39,888 nt of DNA, taken from the NCBI RefSeq assembly GCF_025869515.1, contig NZ_JAOZVR010000104.1, forward strand, positions 1 through 39,888, written 5' to 3'. The position numbers and the translations under genes are program-made. Below, in pieces: positions 7,801-17,813 of the stretch. This DNA comes from Ferrovibrio sp. Lineage in GTDB: Bacteria > Pseudomonadota > Alphaproteobacteria > Ferrovibrionales > Ferrovibrionaceae. Below the pieces are notes generated by a model. That model did not search any database and was not told the origin of the DNA. It saw only the letters and a program-made list of their open reading frames with translations. How positions within the stretch are numbered: the stretch's first letter is position 1; each line of letters starts with the position of its first letter.

Positions 7801-8337
7801 ATGAACGCCACGCCGCAGCAGCTTGTCGAGGATGCCCGGCTCGCTCATGCGCTGTCCTGCTGGCAGCGCTGGCGCGGCCTGCAGCTCTGGCCGGCGCGCG
7901 ACGACATCGATCCGTTCGACCTCAAACAATTGCTGCCCAACATCTTCATGGTGGAAGCGATCGAGGACGGCGCCCGTTTCCGCTACGTGTTGTCAGGCGC
8001 CGCCGTGCGGCAACAGCTCGACTTCGAGCTGAGCAACCGGCATCTCGACGAGATCTTCACCGGCGAGCAGCTTGCGCGGATCACCGCCAACTACCGAACC
8101 GTCTTGTCGGGCTACGGACATTATGTATTGCAGCACTGGAGTCAGCGCGGCCGGCCGGTGATGCAGTTCCGCCGCCTGCTGCTGCCGATGGCGGCAGACA
8201 GAACACGGATCGACCTGGTGCTTGGTTTTGCCCTCTACGACCGCCTGGAAGGCCATGACGGCCGCCCGATCGACCATCTGCACGATCCGGTGACCACAAC
8301 AGTGGTCAGCGAAAATGTACTGGACCTGGTGGAATAG
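7801..8337 (+). CDS. PAS_5-domain protein, stand-alone
   Basis: Small cytoplasmic protein (178 aa) consisting almost only of a PAS_5-type domain, a fold abundant in Rhodospirillales and of unknown function. Visible features are the amphipathic start (LAHALSCWQRWRGLQLWPAR), then DIDPFDLKQLLPNIFMVEAI, the core FRYVLSGAAVRQQLDFELSN, and RPVMQFRRLLLPMA near the end. No output domain follows it. It is on the same strand as the cyclase gene (90 bp downstream), so co-transcription is possible but unproven. A relative lies at 25534-26058; together they show the family has expanded in this genome. It converges with the stress-protein gene, 2 bp apart. Confidence 0.78.
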   Translation: MNATPQQLVEDARLAHALSCWQRWRGLQLWPARDDIDPFDLKQLLPNIFMVEAIEDGARFRYVLSGAAVRQQLDFELSNRHLDEIFTGEQLARITANYRTVLSGYGHYVLQHWSQRGRPVMQFRRLLLPMAADRTRIDLVLGFALYDRLEGHDGRPIDHLHDPVTTTVVSENVLDLVE

Positions 8338-8339
8338 CC

Positions 8340-8849
8340 TCAGGTGAGGCGATCGATCTGCTCGTCGGTAAGCGCGCCGGGGATCACGGTGATGGGGAAC
8401 TTCAGGTCGCCCGCCATTTGCCCGGCCAAAGCGGAAACCAGCGGGCCCGGGCCTTCGCCGCCCTTGCCCGGCGCCGCGGCCAGCACCAGCATGCGGATAT
8501 CGGGATCCTCGTCGACCAGCTTCAGCAACTCGTCCTTGGCGACACCCTCGCGGATCACCAGTTCCGGCATCAGGCCGGATTCCTGGTTCACCTGCTCGGC
8601 CAGCTTCTGCAGCAGATCCTCGGCCGCTTCATGGGCTTCGGAGCGCATCATCTCGGCAACGCCGGCCCATTGCTGGAAATCGACCGGCTCGATGACACGC
8701 AGCATCACCACGCCGCAGCGAACATTGCGCGCGCGCCGCGTCGCATAGCGCACAGCCACGCGCACTTCATCCGTATCGTCGACGACGACCAGGAACTTGC
8801 TGCGCCGTTTGGCGTCCGGCCTTGAAGACTCTGCCTTGCTTTCGCTCAT
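8340..8849 (-). CDS. Universal stress protein (UspA family)
   Basis: Cytoplasmic stress protein of the UspA fold, 169 residues. The first strand and the nucleotide-site aspartates are visible (KFLVVVDDTDEVRVAVRYA), with the second half VIREGVAKDELLKLVDEDPD and MLVLAAAPGKGGEGPGP. The usual C-terminal G-x2-G-x9-G-(S/T) ATP loop is not a clean match, so nucleotide binding is uncertain. Gene order trpS - DUF2333 - usp - nfuA matches what I know of related alphaproteobacteria. It ends 2 bp from the convergent PAS_5 gene. Confidence 0.85.
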   Translation of the reverse strand: MSESKAESSRPDAKRRSKFLVVVDDTDEVRVAVRYATRRARNVRCGVVMLRVIEPVDFQQWAGVAEMMRSEAHEAAEDLLQKLAEQVNQESGLMPELVIREGVAKDELLKLVDEDPDIRMLVLAAAPGKGGEGPGPLVSALAGQMAGDLKFPITVIPGALTDEQIDRLT

Positions 8850-8985
8850 GCCGTCAGAGGTTGCCCTGCCCTTGCTCCGAACGCAATGGCAGAAAGATGT
8901 GGGTAATTATGCCCGCGGTCTTGACGGCGATTTCCATGCCGAAATGCCGGACCGCATGCGCAGCGATATTGTCGGGTCGCCACAC

Positions 8986-9948
8986 TTACTTCTGCAGAAT
9001 ATTGACGATCTCGTAAATCTGGGCGCGGGCGCGCTCGACGTAAAATCCCATCGAGGCCAGATGGTTGGGCAGGATCACCGCATCCGGCCGCGCATTCGCG
9101 ACCACCAGCGGCTTCAGCCCCGCCGCAGCGGCGAAAGAGTCCAGCATCTGGTCCCAGGTGCCCCCCAGTTCGCGATCGCGCACCAGATTGGGGTAATCCT
9201 GCTTCAGTTCGCGCAGCACCAGATAGTAGGCATACATCTGACCCTTGACGCTGTAGAAGACGTCGTCGCCTTCCCAGTCGATCATCATCTCGCTGCCCTC
9301 GCGGATGCGCCGGTCGATGGCCGCCGAGGCCGAACCGATATCAAGCGCGATGCGCTCCAGCGTGGCCTGCAGATTGTCGGCGCGCCGCTCGAACACGGCC
9401 TGACCGGCCCCGAGGCGCTGGTTGTAGCTGAGCAGGGCCGACCGCGCCTTGCGATACTGGTCTTCCGATTTCGCCGTCGGCAGCAGCGAGGTGGAGAAAT
9501 CGAAGATCCACTTGGTGCCGGAATACTGCAGCAGGCCGGCGGCTTCCTGCAGGTCGCGGTCGGTCTGGCTCGACCCGCGCGTACGGCCGATCTGGTCGAC
9601 CATCTGGAAGGCAAAACGGCCGAGCGCATGAATCATGCCGAGCTGGTAGTTCGGCATGTTGTCGAGCATCGATCCCGGCATGAAGAAGGGATCGTTGGCG
9701 ACCCAGCCGCTGCGGTTGACCTCGCGGTCGATCAGCGCCGCGGCCAATGCCACCGTGCGGCTGCCGCCGGCAGGCAGGTCGCCGGCGGGGATTTCAAAAT
9801 CCAGCCGGTCGTCGATCTTGTGCGCGATCAGCATGCCGACCGGATAATACAGGCCGAAGATCAGCACGACAGCGATGGCCGTTACCGGCAGCCAGCGGCT
9901 GCGCAGCCATGCGGTAAGGGCGGATCGGGAGGCGGCGGTATCCATCAT
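8986..9948 (-). CDS. DUF2333 family membrane-anchored protein
   Basis: Uncharacterised protein of 320 residues in the DUF2333 family. One N-terminal transmembrane segment (about 20-40, WLPVTAIAVVLIFGLYYPVG) leads to a large domain that probably lies in the periplasm. Recognisable family stretches include NRSGWVANDPFFMPGSMLDN, the helical region ADNLQATLERIALDIGSASA, and VFYSVKGQMYAYYLVLREL. Two ATG codons (9948 and 9945) are possible starts. It lies between trpS and usp on the same strand. Function unknown. Confidence 0.82.
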   Translation of the reverse strand: MMDTAASRSALTAWLRSRWLPVTAIAVVLIFGLYYPVGMLIAHKIDDRLDFEIPAGDLPAGGSRTVALAAALIDREVNRSGWVANDPFFMPGSMLDNMPNYQLGMIHALGRFAFQMVDQIGRTRGSSQTDRDLQEAAGLLQYSGTKWIFDFSTSLLPTAKSEDQYRKARSALLSYNQRLGAGQAVFERRADNLQATLERIALDIGSASAAIDRRIREGSEMMIDWEGDDVFYSVKGQMYAYYLVLRELKQDYPNLVRDRELGGTWDQMLDSFAAAAGLKPLVVANARPDAVILPNHLASMGFYVERARAQIYEIVNILQK

Positions 9949-10025
9949 TCTCTGTCGGCCAGAATAAAGTGGCGGGCTCCTAATGTGGGCCTGCCATCCA
10001 GGGCATTCAAGGCTACAGTCCGCGA

Positions 10026-11036
10026 TTACGGGCGCAGGAAGCCGACCGTGTCATAGACTTCGGCGATGATCGGCGCAGACAGCGCGCGCGCCTTTTCGCC
10101 ACCCTTGCGCAGAATGCCGTCGACATAGCCGGGATCGGCGGTCAGGCGGCGCATCTCGGCCGTGATCGGCCCGAGCACCGCAACCGCCGTTTCGGTCAGC
10201 ATCTTCTTGAAATCGCCAAAGCCCTTGCCGGCGGTGGCGGCCACCGCCTGTTCCAGCGTCTGGTCCGACAGCGCCGCGTAGATGCCCATCAGGTTCTGCG
10301 CCTCCGGCCGTCCTTCCAGGCCTTCCACCGCTTCGGGCAGCAGCTCGGGATCGGTCTTTGCCCGCTTGATCTTGTCGGCGATTGCGTCGGCGGTGTCGGT
10401 CAGGTTGATGCGCGACTGGTCGGAAGCATCCGACTTCGACATCTTCTTGGCGCCGTCGCGCAGCGACATCACGCGCGTGGCGGTGCCGAAGATCAGCGGT
10501 TCGGTCAGCGGGAAGAATTCCTTGCCATAGTCATGGTTGAACTTCTGCGCGATGTCGCGGGTCAGTTCCAGATGCTGCTTCTGATCCTCGCCGACCGGCA
10601 CATGGGTCGCCTTGTAGACAAGAATATCCGCCGCCATGAGCGCGGGATACGCATAGAGGCCAAGCGAGGCATTCTCGCGATCCTTGCCGGCTTTCTCCTT
10701 GAACTGGGTCATGCGATTCATCCAGCCCATACGGGCGACGCAATTGAAGACCCAGGCCAGCGTGGCGTGATCGGGATTCTGCGACTGGTTGAACAGGATA
10801 TTCTTCTCGGGATCGATACCCGAGGCGATCATCGCCGCCGCCAGTTCCCGCGTGCTGTGACGCAGCTCGTCCGGATCGAGCAGGGATGCGGTGATCGCAT
10901 GCATGTCGACCATGCAGAAGATGCACTCGTATTCCTTCTGCAGCGCGACCCAGTTGCGTACAGCGCCGAGATAATTGCCGAGATGGAGATTGCCGGTGGG
11001 CTGGATGCCCGAGAAGATGCGCCGTTGGAAGGCCAT
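10026..11036 (-). CDS. trpS: Tryptophanyl-tRNA synthetase
   Basis: Class I aminoacyl-tRNA synthetase that charges tRNA-Trp with tryptophan. It has 336 residues, the usual length. The HIGH-type motif is at residues 15-22 (GNLHLGNY) and KMSKS is near residue 197 (KKMSKSDAS). The start ATG 11036 gives [16 protein letters not shown], as in the family, with AGGGA 6 nt upstream; the frame stays open to 11132 but that extension is not conserved. It is downstream of murJ by 124 bp on the same strand. Confidence 0.97.
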   Translation of the reverse strand: MAFQRRIFSGIQPTGNLHLGNYLGAVRNWVALQKEYECIFCMVDMHAITASLLDPDELRHSTRELAAAMIASGIDPEKNILFNQSQNPDHATLAWVFNCVARMGWMNRMTQFKEKAGKDRENASLGLYAYPALMAADILVYKATHVPVGEDQKQHLELTRDIAQKFNHDYGKEFFPLTEPLIFGTATRVMSLRDGAKKMSKSDASDQSRINLTDTADAIADKIKRAKTDPELLPEAVEGLEGRPEAQNLMGIYAALSDQTLEQAVAATAGKGFGDFKKMLTETAVAVLGPITAEMRRLTADPGYVDGILRKGGEKARALSAPIIAEVYDTVGFLRP

Positions 11037-11160
11037 GGACTGTCCCTGGCTGGATGGGGCGGTGGAAGGCCCCGGTGATGGGAGAGGATTATGAAACCGG
11101 GCGGTTATCGCCGGGCCGGCCGGTAACGTCAATGGCCGGGATGCCGCCCCGCGCCGGCGA

Positions 11161-12708
11161 TCACTCGCGCCGCAGGATGGCCTTCCATTCGCTGGGCCGG
11201 GTGGCGCCGAACAGCATGACGCAGGCGAGATAGACCGCCAGGCCGCTGCCGACCAGCACGATCAGCGCGGCCGACCGATACCAGAAGTCGCCGGCATACC
11301 AGTCCGTCAGCGCCAGGCGGTCGAGCAGGAACAGCACAAGCGCCATGGCCGCCGCCGCCAGCAGAATCAGCAGGCTGCGCCGCTTCAGCCGGTCATCCGC
11401 CTCCCACAGGCCGCGCCGGTACAGCGTGATGAGCAGCAGCAGGGTGTTGACGTTGGCCGCCATCGCAGTGGCCAGTGCGAGGCCGGCATGGGCCAGCACC
11501 GGCAGCAGCGCCAGGCCAAGACCGATGTTCACGACGATGCTCACCATCGCGAGCTTGACCGGCGTGCGGGTATCCTGGCGCGCATGGAAGCTGGGGGTCA
11601 ATGTGCGCGACAGCACGAAGCCCGGCAGGCCGAAGGCATAGGCGAACAGGGTGTTGGCAGTTTCGCGGGCGGTGGCGAGGTCGAATTCGCCGCGCTGGAA
11701 CAGGATGGAAATGATCGGAAAGGGGATCACCAGCAAAGCGGCGCAGGATGGCAACGCCAGCAGCAGGCCGAATTCCATCGCCCGGTTCTGCGTGTAGCGC
11801 GCGACTGCATGATTGTCGCGCGCCAGCTGGCTGGACAGCGTCGGCAGCAGTGCGGTGGCGATGGCGGTGCCGACCACGCCGACCGTAAGCTGGTTGATCC
11901 GATCGGCATAGAACAGATACGACACCGCACCGGCCGGCAGCAGCGAAGCCAGGATCAGGCCGACGACGAGGTTGACCTGGGTGGCGCCGGCGCCCAGGGC
12001 CGCCGGCAGCACCAGGCGAAACAGCCGGCGCACTTTCTGGTTGATGATCGGCCGGCGCAGGCGCAGGTCGAGGCCGGCGCGGCGCGCATCCCAGGCAAGC
12101 CACAGGAATTGCAGGATGCCGCCGATCAGGGTCGACCAGGCCAGGGCATAGCCGGCATTCGGCGTGTAGGGCGTCAGCCACAGCATGCCGGCGATCATCA
12201 CGAGATTGAGCAGAATCGGCGTCGCCGCCATGCCGAAGAAGCGGCCAAAACAGTTCAGCACCGCGCCATAGAGCGAGGCCAGGCTGACGAACAGCAGATA
12301 TGGGAAGGTGATGATGGTGAGCGTCACCGACAGCGGGAAGCGCAGCGGATCGCCGACGAATCCCGGCGCCAGCACCAGGATCACCAGTGGCATGGCAACC
12401 TGCGCCACCAGGGTAAAGCCCAGTGTGGCAAACAGCAGGATCGACAATGCGCGTTCGGCGAAATGTTGGGCGGCGGCGCGGCCCTCCTTGGCCTCGGTGC
12501 GGCTGAACAGCGGCAGGAAGCCCGCCGTGAAGGCACCTTCGGCGAACAGCGAGCGGAAAAAATTCGGCAGCCGCAGGCTGACGAAGAAAGCATCGGCAAT
12601 CGGCCCGGCGCCGAGATAGCGCGCGATCAGCAGATCGCGCACGAATCCCGCAACGCGGCTGATCATGGTCAGGCCGCCGACAGTGGCAATGGCGCGGAAA
12701 AGAGACAT
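11161..12708 (-). CDS. murJ: Lipid II flippase MurJ
   Basis: Moves lipid II, the peptidoglycan precursor, across the inner membrane. The protein has 515 residues and the pattern of about 14 transmembrane helices of the MVF/MurJ family. The N-terminus [20 protein letters not shown] followed by [15 protein letters not shown] is diagnostic, as are [20 protein letters not shown] and the charged loop with [10 protein letters not shown] (about residue 335-345), and [16 protein letters not shown] in the middle. No truncation is seen. It sits between glnD and trpS, a conserved neighbourhood in alphaproteobacteria. Confidence 0.96.
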   Translation of the reverse strand: MSLFRAIATVGGLTMISRVAGFVRDLLIARYLGAGPIADAFFVSLRLPNFFRSLFAEGAFTAGFLPLFSRTEAKEGRAAAQHFAERALSILLFATLGFTLVAQVAMPLVILVLAPGFVGDPLRFPLSVTLTIITFPYLLFVSLASLYGAVLNCFGRFFGMAATPILLNLVMIAGMLWLTPYTPNAGYALAWSTLIGGILQFLWLAWDARRAGLDLRLRRPIINQKVRRLFRLVLPAALGAGATQVNLVVGLILASLLPAGAVSYLFYADRINQLTVGVVGTAIATALLPTLSSQLARDNHAVARYTQNRAMEFGLLLALPSCAALLVIPFPIISILFQRGEFDLATARETANTLFAYAFGLPGFVLSRTLTPSFHARQDTRTPVKLAMVSIVVNIGLGLALLPVLAHAGLALATAMAANVNTLLLLITLYRRGLWEADDRLKRRSLLILLAAAAMALVLFLLDRLALTDWYAGDFWYRSAALIVLVGSGLAVYLACVMLFGATRPSEWKAILRRE

Positions 12709-12873
12709 CGGCAGGAGGCTAATCTCAAGCGGGGCGCGAAATTATAGGCAAGCCAGCGAAGCGGTGCCACTCCTTCACCTTGCGGCGGAGCGTGGCCGGT
12801 ATCACAACCAGGGCACTCTACTCGGGCCGCACAGGCAATTCACCTTCAACCTGTGACGGTGATGCGTGGCGCG

Positions 12874-15657
12874 TCACGCTGCCTTGGCCGTCTTGGTGCC
12901 TGCAGCAGCGGGCCTGTCTTCGGCCGGGCTGATCTGCTTCATCAGGTGTTTCTCGATCTGCTGCAGCCGGCGCTTGTCCGTCAGCTTCATGCCAGTCAGA
13001 TCCTGCAGATAGAAAACGTCGACCGCGCGCTCGCCATAGGTTGCGATATGCGCCGAACCGATGGTGAGGTTGAGATCGTAGAGCCCGCGGGTGACGTCGT
13101 AGAGGAAGCCCGGCCGGTCGCGGCCGTTGACCTCGACGACGGTGTAGCGGTTGGAGGCCTGATTATCGATCAGCACGCGCGGCGCAACCTTGAAGACCCG
13201 GGTGCGGCTCGGCATGCCGGGCTTCTCGGAGGCGATCGCGGATCGCAGCTTCAGGTCGCCCGACAGCGCCCGCTCGATGGCGGTGCTCAGCTTCTTGATG
13301 CGGTCCGGCTTGTCGAAGGTGCCGCCTTCCATGTCCTGGATATAGAAACTGTCGAGCGCCATGCCGTCATTGGTGGTGAAGATCTTGGCGTCCACGATAT
13401 TGGCGCCGGCCGCCGCCATGGCGCCGGCGACGCGCGCGAACAGGCCGGGATGATCGGGCGCATAGAGGGTGAATTCGGTCACCGAGCGGAATTTGTCGGA
13501 TCGCGTCGCCGTGGTCAGCGTGCGTTTGGCCGCATCGGCCTCGCGCATCAGCCGTGCATGGCGCAGGATCACTTCGACATCGTTCGAGTACCAGTAATTC
13601 TCGTAATGCCGCTTGAGCAGCCGGTCGATCTCGGCCTTGCTCCAGTCGGTAAGTTGTGCGCGCACCTTCTCCTTGGTCTCGGCGATGCGCTGGTCACGAC
13701 CACGGCCGGCAAAGCCACCCGACAGATATTCCTCGGCGCGGTAATACAGCTCGCGCAGCAGCTGGCCCTTCCAGCCGTTCCAGATCGTCGGCCCCACCGC
13801 GCGGATATCGGCCACCGTGAGGCAGAGCAGCAGGCGCAGGCGTTCCGGGCTCTGCACCAGCTGGGCGAAATCAACCACCGTCTTCGGATCGGCGATATCG
13901 CGCTTGAAGGCCGTCGCCGACATGGCGAGGTGCCAGCGCACCAGCCAGCCCACGGTTTCGGTTTCCGCCGGCGTCAGGCCGAAGCGCGGCCCGAGCTTCT
14001 CGGCCACCTTTTCGCCCAGCACCGAATGGTCGCCGCCGCGGCCCTTGGCAATATCGTGCAGCAGCACGGCGACATAGAGCACGCGACGTGACAGCACTTC
14101 CTTGATCACATTCACGGACAAGGGGTGATCTTCCTTCAGCGCACCGCTTTCGATGCGCGACAGGATACCGATGGCGCGGATGGTATGCTCGTCCACCGTA
14201 TAGGTGTGATACATGTCGTGCTGGGTCTGCGCCACGACGCGGCCGAAATCCGGCACGAAGCGACCGAACACGCCGGCCTCGTTGAGCCGCCGCAGCGTGG
14301 TTTCCGGATCCTGCGTCGAACACAGCATGTCCATGAACAGCCGGTTGGCGTCCGGGTCGTTGCGGATCTTGCCGTCCAGCAGCTTGAGATGCCGCCGCAC
14401 CAGACGCAAAGCCTCGGGATGGATATCCAGTCCCTGCTCCTGCGCCAGATGGAACAGCCGCAGCATTTTCGCCGGCTGCTTCTCGAACATCGTCTCGCTG
14501 CCGACATTGACGCGGCCGCCGCCGATCTCGAAACCATCCATGGTCTTAGGCCGCTTGATCTTGGCGCGAATCGCCGCCAGCGGTTTCTTCTTCTTGTGAC
14601 GCTCTTCCAGAGCGGCGGCGAAGATCCGCGTCAGGTCGCCCACTTCCTTGGCGACCAGATAATACTTCTTCATGAAGCGCTCGACATCGCTGCGGCCGGG
14701 CCGGTCGGCATAGCCCATCGCCCTGGCGATCTCGACCTGCATGTCGAAGGTGAGCCGCTCTTCCGCGCGGTTGGCCAGGTAATGCAGGTGGATGCGCACG
14801 GTCCAGAGGAATTCCATCGCCTGCGTGAAGCGCCGTTGTTCTTCCGCGTGCAGCAGGCCGCGCGCCACCAGATCGGCGCTGTCCTCGATGCCGTAGACAT
14901 ATTTGGTGATCCAGACCAGCGTGTGCAGATCGCGCAGCCCGCCCTTGCCTTCCTTCACATTCGGCTCGACCACATAGCGCGAGTCGCCCATGCGGCGATG
15001 GCGCTCGTCGCGCTCGGCCAGTTTCTTCTCGATGAAATCGGGACCTGTCTTGGCCACCACGTCGTTCAGGAAGCGCTGCTTGAGCTGCGCGGCCAGTTCC
15101 TGGTCGCCCCAGATCCAGCGCTGTTCGAGGATCGCGGTGCGGATGGTGACATCGCTTAAGGAGAGGCGGACGCATTCATCCACCGAGCGCGTGGCATGGC
15201 CGACCTTGAGGCCGAGATCCCACAGCAGGTAGAGCATGAATTCCACCACCTGCTCGCCCCAGGGGGTCTGCTTGTAGGGAAACAGGAACAGCAGGTCGAC
15301 ATCGGAAAACGGCGCCATCTCGCCGCGGCCATAGCCGCCGACGGCGACGATGGACAGCTTCTCGGTGGCCGTCGGATTGGGCAGGCGGTAAACCCGGTTG
15401 ACTGTGAAGTCATGCACCAGGCGGATCACCTGGTCGATCAGGAAGGCAAAGGACTGCCGGGTGGCCAGCGCCGCCGTACCGCCCTCGAAACGCTGGCGGA
15501 TCACCTGGCGGCCCTGGCCAAGCGCCGCCTTCAGCAGCACCAGAGCCTGGTTGCGTTGCTCGGCACTGCCGGGTGCCCCCAGGGCATCGAGCTGCAGGGT
15601 CAGCGCCTTGCGGTCAATGATGGCGCGCGGGTCGGCTATCAGCGGTCGGACGGACAT
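12874..15657 (-). CDS. glnD: PII uridylyltransferase / uridylyl-removing enzyme
   Basis: Bifunctional nitrogen sensor that adds UMP to PII proteins when nitrogen is short and removes it when glutamine is high. It has 927 residues with all expected domains: nucleotidyltransferase (GGYGRGEMAPFSDVDLLFL, metal aspartates D119 and D121), GlnD_UR_UTase linker, HD hydrolase domain (LLHDIAKGRGGDHS, H533 and D534), and two C-terminal ACT domains that bind glutamine (about 722-775, APDHPGLFARVAGA; about 838-885, GRDRPGFLYDVTRGL). Full length with no missing key residue. In many alphaproteobacteria glnD lies beside mutS; here mutS is about 16 kb away. Confidence 0.97.
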   Translation of the reverse strand: MSVRPLIADPRAIIDRKALTLQLDALGAPGSAEQRNQALVLLKAALGQGRQVIRQRFEGGTAALATRQSFAFLIDQVIRLVHDFTVNRVYRLPNPTATEKLSIVAVGGYGRGEMAPFSDVDLLFLFPYKQTPWGEQVVEFMLYLLWDLGLKVGHATRSVDECVRLSLSDVTIRTAILEQRWIWGDQELAAQLKQRFLNDVVAKTGPDFIEKKLAERDERHRRMGDSRYVVEPNVKEGKGGLRDLHTLVWITKYVYGIEDSADLVARGLLHAEEQRRFTQAMEFLWTVRIHLHYLANRAEERLTFDMQVEIARAMGYADRPGRSDVERFMKKYYLVAKEVGDLTRIFAAALEERHKKKKPLAAIRAKIKRPKTMDGFEIGGGRVNVGSETMFEKQPAKMLRLFHLAQEQGLDIHPEALRLVRRHLKLLDGKIRNDPDANRLFMDMLCSTQDPETTLRRLNEAGVFGRFVPDFGRVVAQTQHDMYHTYTVDEHTIRAIGILSRIESGALKEDHPLSVNVIKEVLSRRVLYVAVLLHDIAKGRGGDHSVLGEKVAEKLGPRFGLTPAETETVGWLVRWHLAMSATAFKRDIADPKTVVDFAQLVQSPERLRLLLCLTVADIRAVGPTIWNGWKGQLLRELYYRAEEYLSGGFAGRGRDQRIAETKEKVRAQLTDWSKAEIDRLLKRHYENYWYSNDVEVILRHARLMREADAAKRTLTTATRSDKFRSVTEFTLYAPDHPGLFARVAGAMAAAGANIVDAKIFTTNDGMALDSFYIQDMEGGTFDKPDRIKKLSTAIERALSGDLKLRSAIASEKPGMPSRTRVFKVAPRVLIDNQASNRYTVVEVNGRDRPGFLYDVTRGLYDLNLTIGSAHIATYGERAVDVFYLQDLTGMKLTDKRRLQQIEKHLMKQISPAEDRPAAAGTKTAKAA

Positions 15658-15704
15658 GTCACTCTATATATAGCGGCCCGGCCGCTGCCGCCACGGCGGC
15701 GTCC

Positions 15705-16502
15705 TCAGACCGACTGGAAATTCACCATGCCGCCGCCATCGATGATCATGGTCTGGCCGGTCATGAACCGGCCGGCAGCGGAGCTCAGGAAAACCGCGGC
15801 CCCGGCGATCTCGTCGGGCTCGCCGATGCGGCGCAGGGCATAGCCCTTGGTCGCCTTCTTGGCGATTTCGGGATTCTCCCACAGGGCACGGGCGAAATCG
15901 GTGCGGATCAGACCCGGCGCGATGCAGTTGGCGCGCACATTCTGCGGCCCCCATTCGACCGCCAGGTTGCGCGCCAGCTGCATGTCGGCGGCCTTGGAGA
16001 TGCCGTATGCGCCCAGCGTGTTGGACCCGAACAGGCCGCCGACCGAGGAGATGATGACGATGGCGCCGTCGCCGCGCGCGGCCATGCCGGGCGCCGCCAT
16101 GTTGCACAGCCAGTGATTCGACTTGATGTTGACGTCCATGATCTTGTCGAAGGCCTCGTCGGGAATGTCCTTCGACGGGCCGAAGAAGGGATTCACCGCC
16201 GCATTGCAGACCAGGATGTCGATGCGGCCCCACTGTTTGAGCGTCGCATCGACCAGGCCCTGCAGCTGCGCTTTGTCCGAGACGTTGCAGGGCACGACAA
16301 TCGCCTCGCCCGGTTTTCCATCCAGAGTCCTGGCCGCCCGGATTTCCGCCGCCACCGTCTCGCAGGCCTCGGCCTTGCGGCTGGTCACCACCACCCTGGC
16401 GCCATGCTGCGCCATGCGCAGCGCGATCGCCCGGCCGATGCCGCGACTGGAGCCGGTGATGACGGCGACTTTCCCGGAGAGGTCGAACAGAGTATCGGAC
16501 AT
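15705..16502 (-). CDS. Short-chain dehydrogenase/reductase (SDR family)
   Basis: NAD(P)-dependent oxidoreductase of the classical SDR type, 265 residues. The cofactor motif is TGSSRGIG (16-23), the structural motif NAAV (100-103), and the catalytic set is N125, S153 (IISSVGG), Y166 and K170 (YGISK). The C-terminus GQTMIIDGGGMVNFQSV is typical of the family. An arginine after the first strand (SRKAEA) suggests NADP preference. The substrate cannot be told from sequence. It lies upstream of glnD on the same strand with a 47-bp gap and is divergent from the lipoprotein gene at 16589. Confidence 0.92.
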   Translation of the reverse strand: MSDTLFDLSGKVAVITGSSRGIGRAIALRMAQHGARVVVTSRKAEACETVAAEIRAARTLDGKPGEAIVVPCNVSDKAQLQGLVDATLKQWGRIDILVCNAAVNPFFGPSKDIPDEAFDKIMDVNIKSNHWLCNMAAPGMAARGDGAIVIISSVGGLFGSNTLGAYGISKAADMQLARNLAVEWGPQNVRANCIAPGLIRTDFARALWENPEIAKKATKGYALRRIGEPDEIAGAAVFLSSAAGRFMTGQTMIIDGGGMVNFQSV

Positions 16503-16588
16503 AGGGGTGTTTCCTGCGTTTCTTGCTCTATGCCTGTCAGCTTAAACGCCGGGGCCGCCCCATGGGAACTGCCGGCCGCCAACCCTAT

Positions 16589-17077
16589 ATGACTGCGATG
16601 CTCAGAGCTTTGACCCTCACCATCCTGCTTGCCGTTACGGCAGTCGCCTGTACGCCCGCCACGCCCGCACCGCCACGCGTCGCGGTCTGGCAGGGCGAGA
16701 CCAGCGGCCTGTTGTTCATGCGCGTGATCGCCGGGCAGCCGCTGCGCGATGCCCGACTGACCGCGCCCGATGGCCGTAAGATTCTGGCCCAGCGCCTGAG
16801 CCAGGCCGAAGCCGCGCCGGCGGGCGGCGAAAGCTGGGGCCGGCCCAGCGTGGGGATCGGCGGCTCGGCCGGGTCGAACGGCGGTTTCGGCACCGGAATC
16901 GGCCTGAGCTTTCCGATCAGCGGCGGCGGCCAGCGCGGCGGCGGCCAGGCCACCCAGGTGGAATTCGCCCTCGATCCGGCGCTGTTGTCGGATTACCGCG
17001 CCCGGCCGAAGGACTGGCTGCTGGAGCTGAATTTCGGCAGTCAGATCACCCGCGTGGCGGCCCCGCCGCTGCCATAA
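16589..17077 (+). CDS. Hypothetical glycine-rich putative lipoprotein
   Basis: Not recognised. With the start at ATG 16589 it has 162 residues and a signal peptide MTAMLRALTLTILLAVTAVA followed by C (TAVAC), a permissive lipobox, so a lipid anchor is likely but not certain. A small domain follows (RVAVWQGETSGLLFMRVIAG, LRDARLTAPDGRKILAQRLS), then a glycine-rich stretch (GIGGSAGSNGGFGTGIGLSF, GGGQRGGGQ) and a C-terminal part ending LLELNFGSQITRV. ATG 16598 is an equally possible start; the frame is open further upstream. No operon partner is evident. Confidence 0.62.
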   Translation: MTAMLRALTLTILLAVTAVACTPATPAPPRVAVWQGETSGLLFMRVIAGQPLRDARLTAPDGRKILAQRLSQAEAAPAGGESWGRPSVGIGGSAGSNGGFGTGIGLSFPISGGGQRGGGQATQVEFALDPALLSDYRARPKDWLLELNFGSQITRVAAPPLP

Positions 17078-17217
17078 ACGCCTGCCGTCCTGGGAAAAAG
17101 CTGCCGGTGGGCAGCAGGGTGTCAACTCGAAAGCGCCTGAAAACCGCCAATTTAGCCATGGCACGGGGCTTGCTGCTGTCGGGACAGGAACACGATGTCC
17201 GGACAGGAGTTGCCGCC

Positions 17218-17739
17218 ATGGGATTTGCGTTGCTGTCGTTGCGCCAGGCCGAGAAGGTCGAACCCCAGCTCAAGGCCGCGATCAAAGGCGTACCGCAGGC
17301 GCAGGCCGCACTGGCTGCCGCCGCTGCCGCCAGGCCGAAATCCCTCGCTGAAGCCGGCCTGAGCGCGCGCGAGCGCCTTGCGCTCCGCGAAGGTCCGGCC
17401 GAAGCGGTCGCCGCCGCGCTGAACGCACGCCAGTATGTGCAGCAGATCGTCGCCAAGGAGCGCGACGTCACCCGTGCACAGATGGTCTGGGCACTCGGCC
17501 GCATCGAGCCGAACGAAATCGACACCATGCTGCGTTCGCTGGCCAAGATGCGCGGCCGCTATGCCACGCTGGTGCTGGAATACGCGCAGAGCGAACGGCC
17601 GATCGGCAATGTCGCGCTGGAAGAACTGCGCGGTCTGCGTGAGCGGATCGAGGAATTCGAGCGCGGCCTGGAAACCATCAAGACCGCCATTCTCGACGGC
17701 ACCGCCGAAGTGGCCGGCGTCAAGGTCGCGCAGCTGTAA
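17218..17739 (+). CDS. Hypothetical alanine-rich helical protein
   Basis: Not recognised. The start at ATG 17218 is chosen for its AGGAG 8 nt upstream; this gives 173 residues. An ATG at 17158 (193 aa) has no ribosome binding site. The sequence is strongly helical: AQAALAAAAAARPKSLAEAG, then EALNAR-like helices, ALGRIEPNEIDTMLRSLAKM, and a likely coiled coil (ALEELRGLRERIEEFERGLE). No signal peptide, membrane segment or known motif is seen, so it is probably cytoplasmic. A 10-bp hairpin (17763-17789) follows. Confidence 0.65.
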   Translation: MGFALLSLRQAEKVEPQLKAAIKGVPQAQAALAAAAAARPKSLAEAGLSARERLALREGPAEAVAAALNARQYVQQIVAKERDVTRAQMVWALGRIEPNEIDTMLRSLAKMRGRYATLVLEYAQSERPIGNVALEELRGLRERIEEFERGLETIKTAILDGTAEVAGVKVAQL

Positions 17740-17762
17740 CCGGTCACACCACGATCACCGGG

Positions 17763-17789
17763 ATAGCCGGAAAGTAACCTTCCGGCTAT
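17763..17789. terminator. Perfect 10-bp hairpin without T-run (possible terminator or leader structure)
   Basis: ATAGCCGGAA (17763-17772) pairs with TTCCGGCTAT (17780-17789) around a 7-nt loop. No U-tract follows on either strand. It lies 23 nt after the stop at 17739 and 24 nt before the next start at 17814, so it could end one transcript or shape the leader of the next. Confidence 0.35.
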
Positions 17790-17813
17790 GCGGCGCTTGC
17801 CTATGATGGCTGA

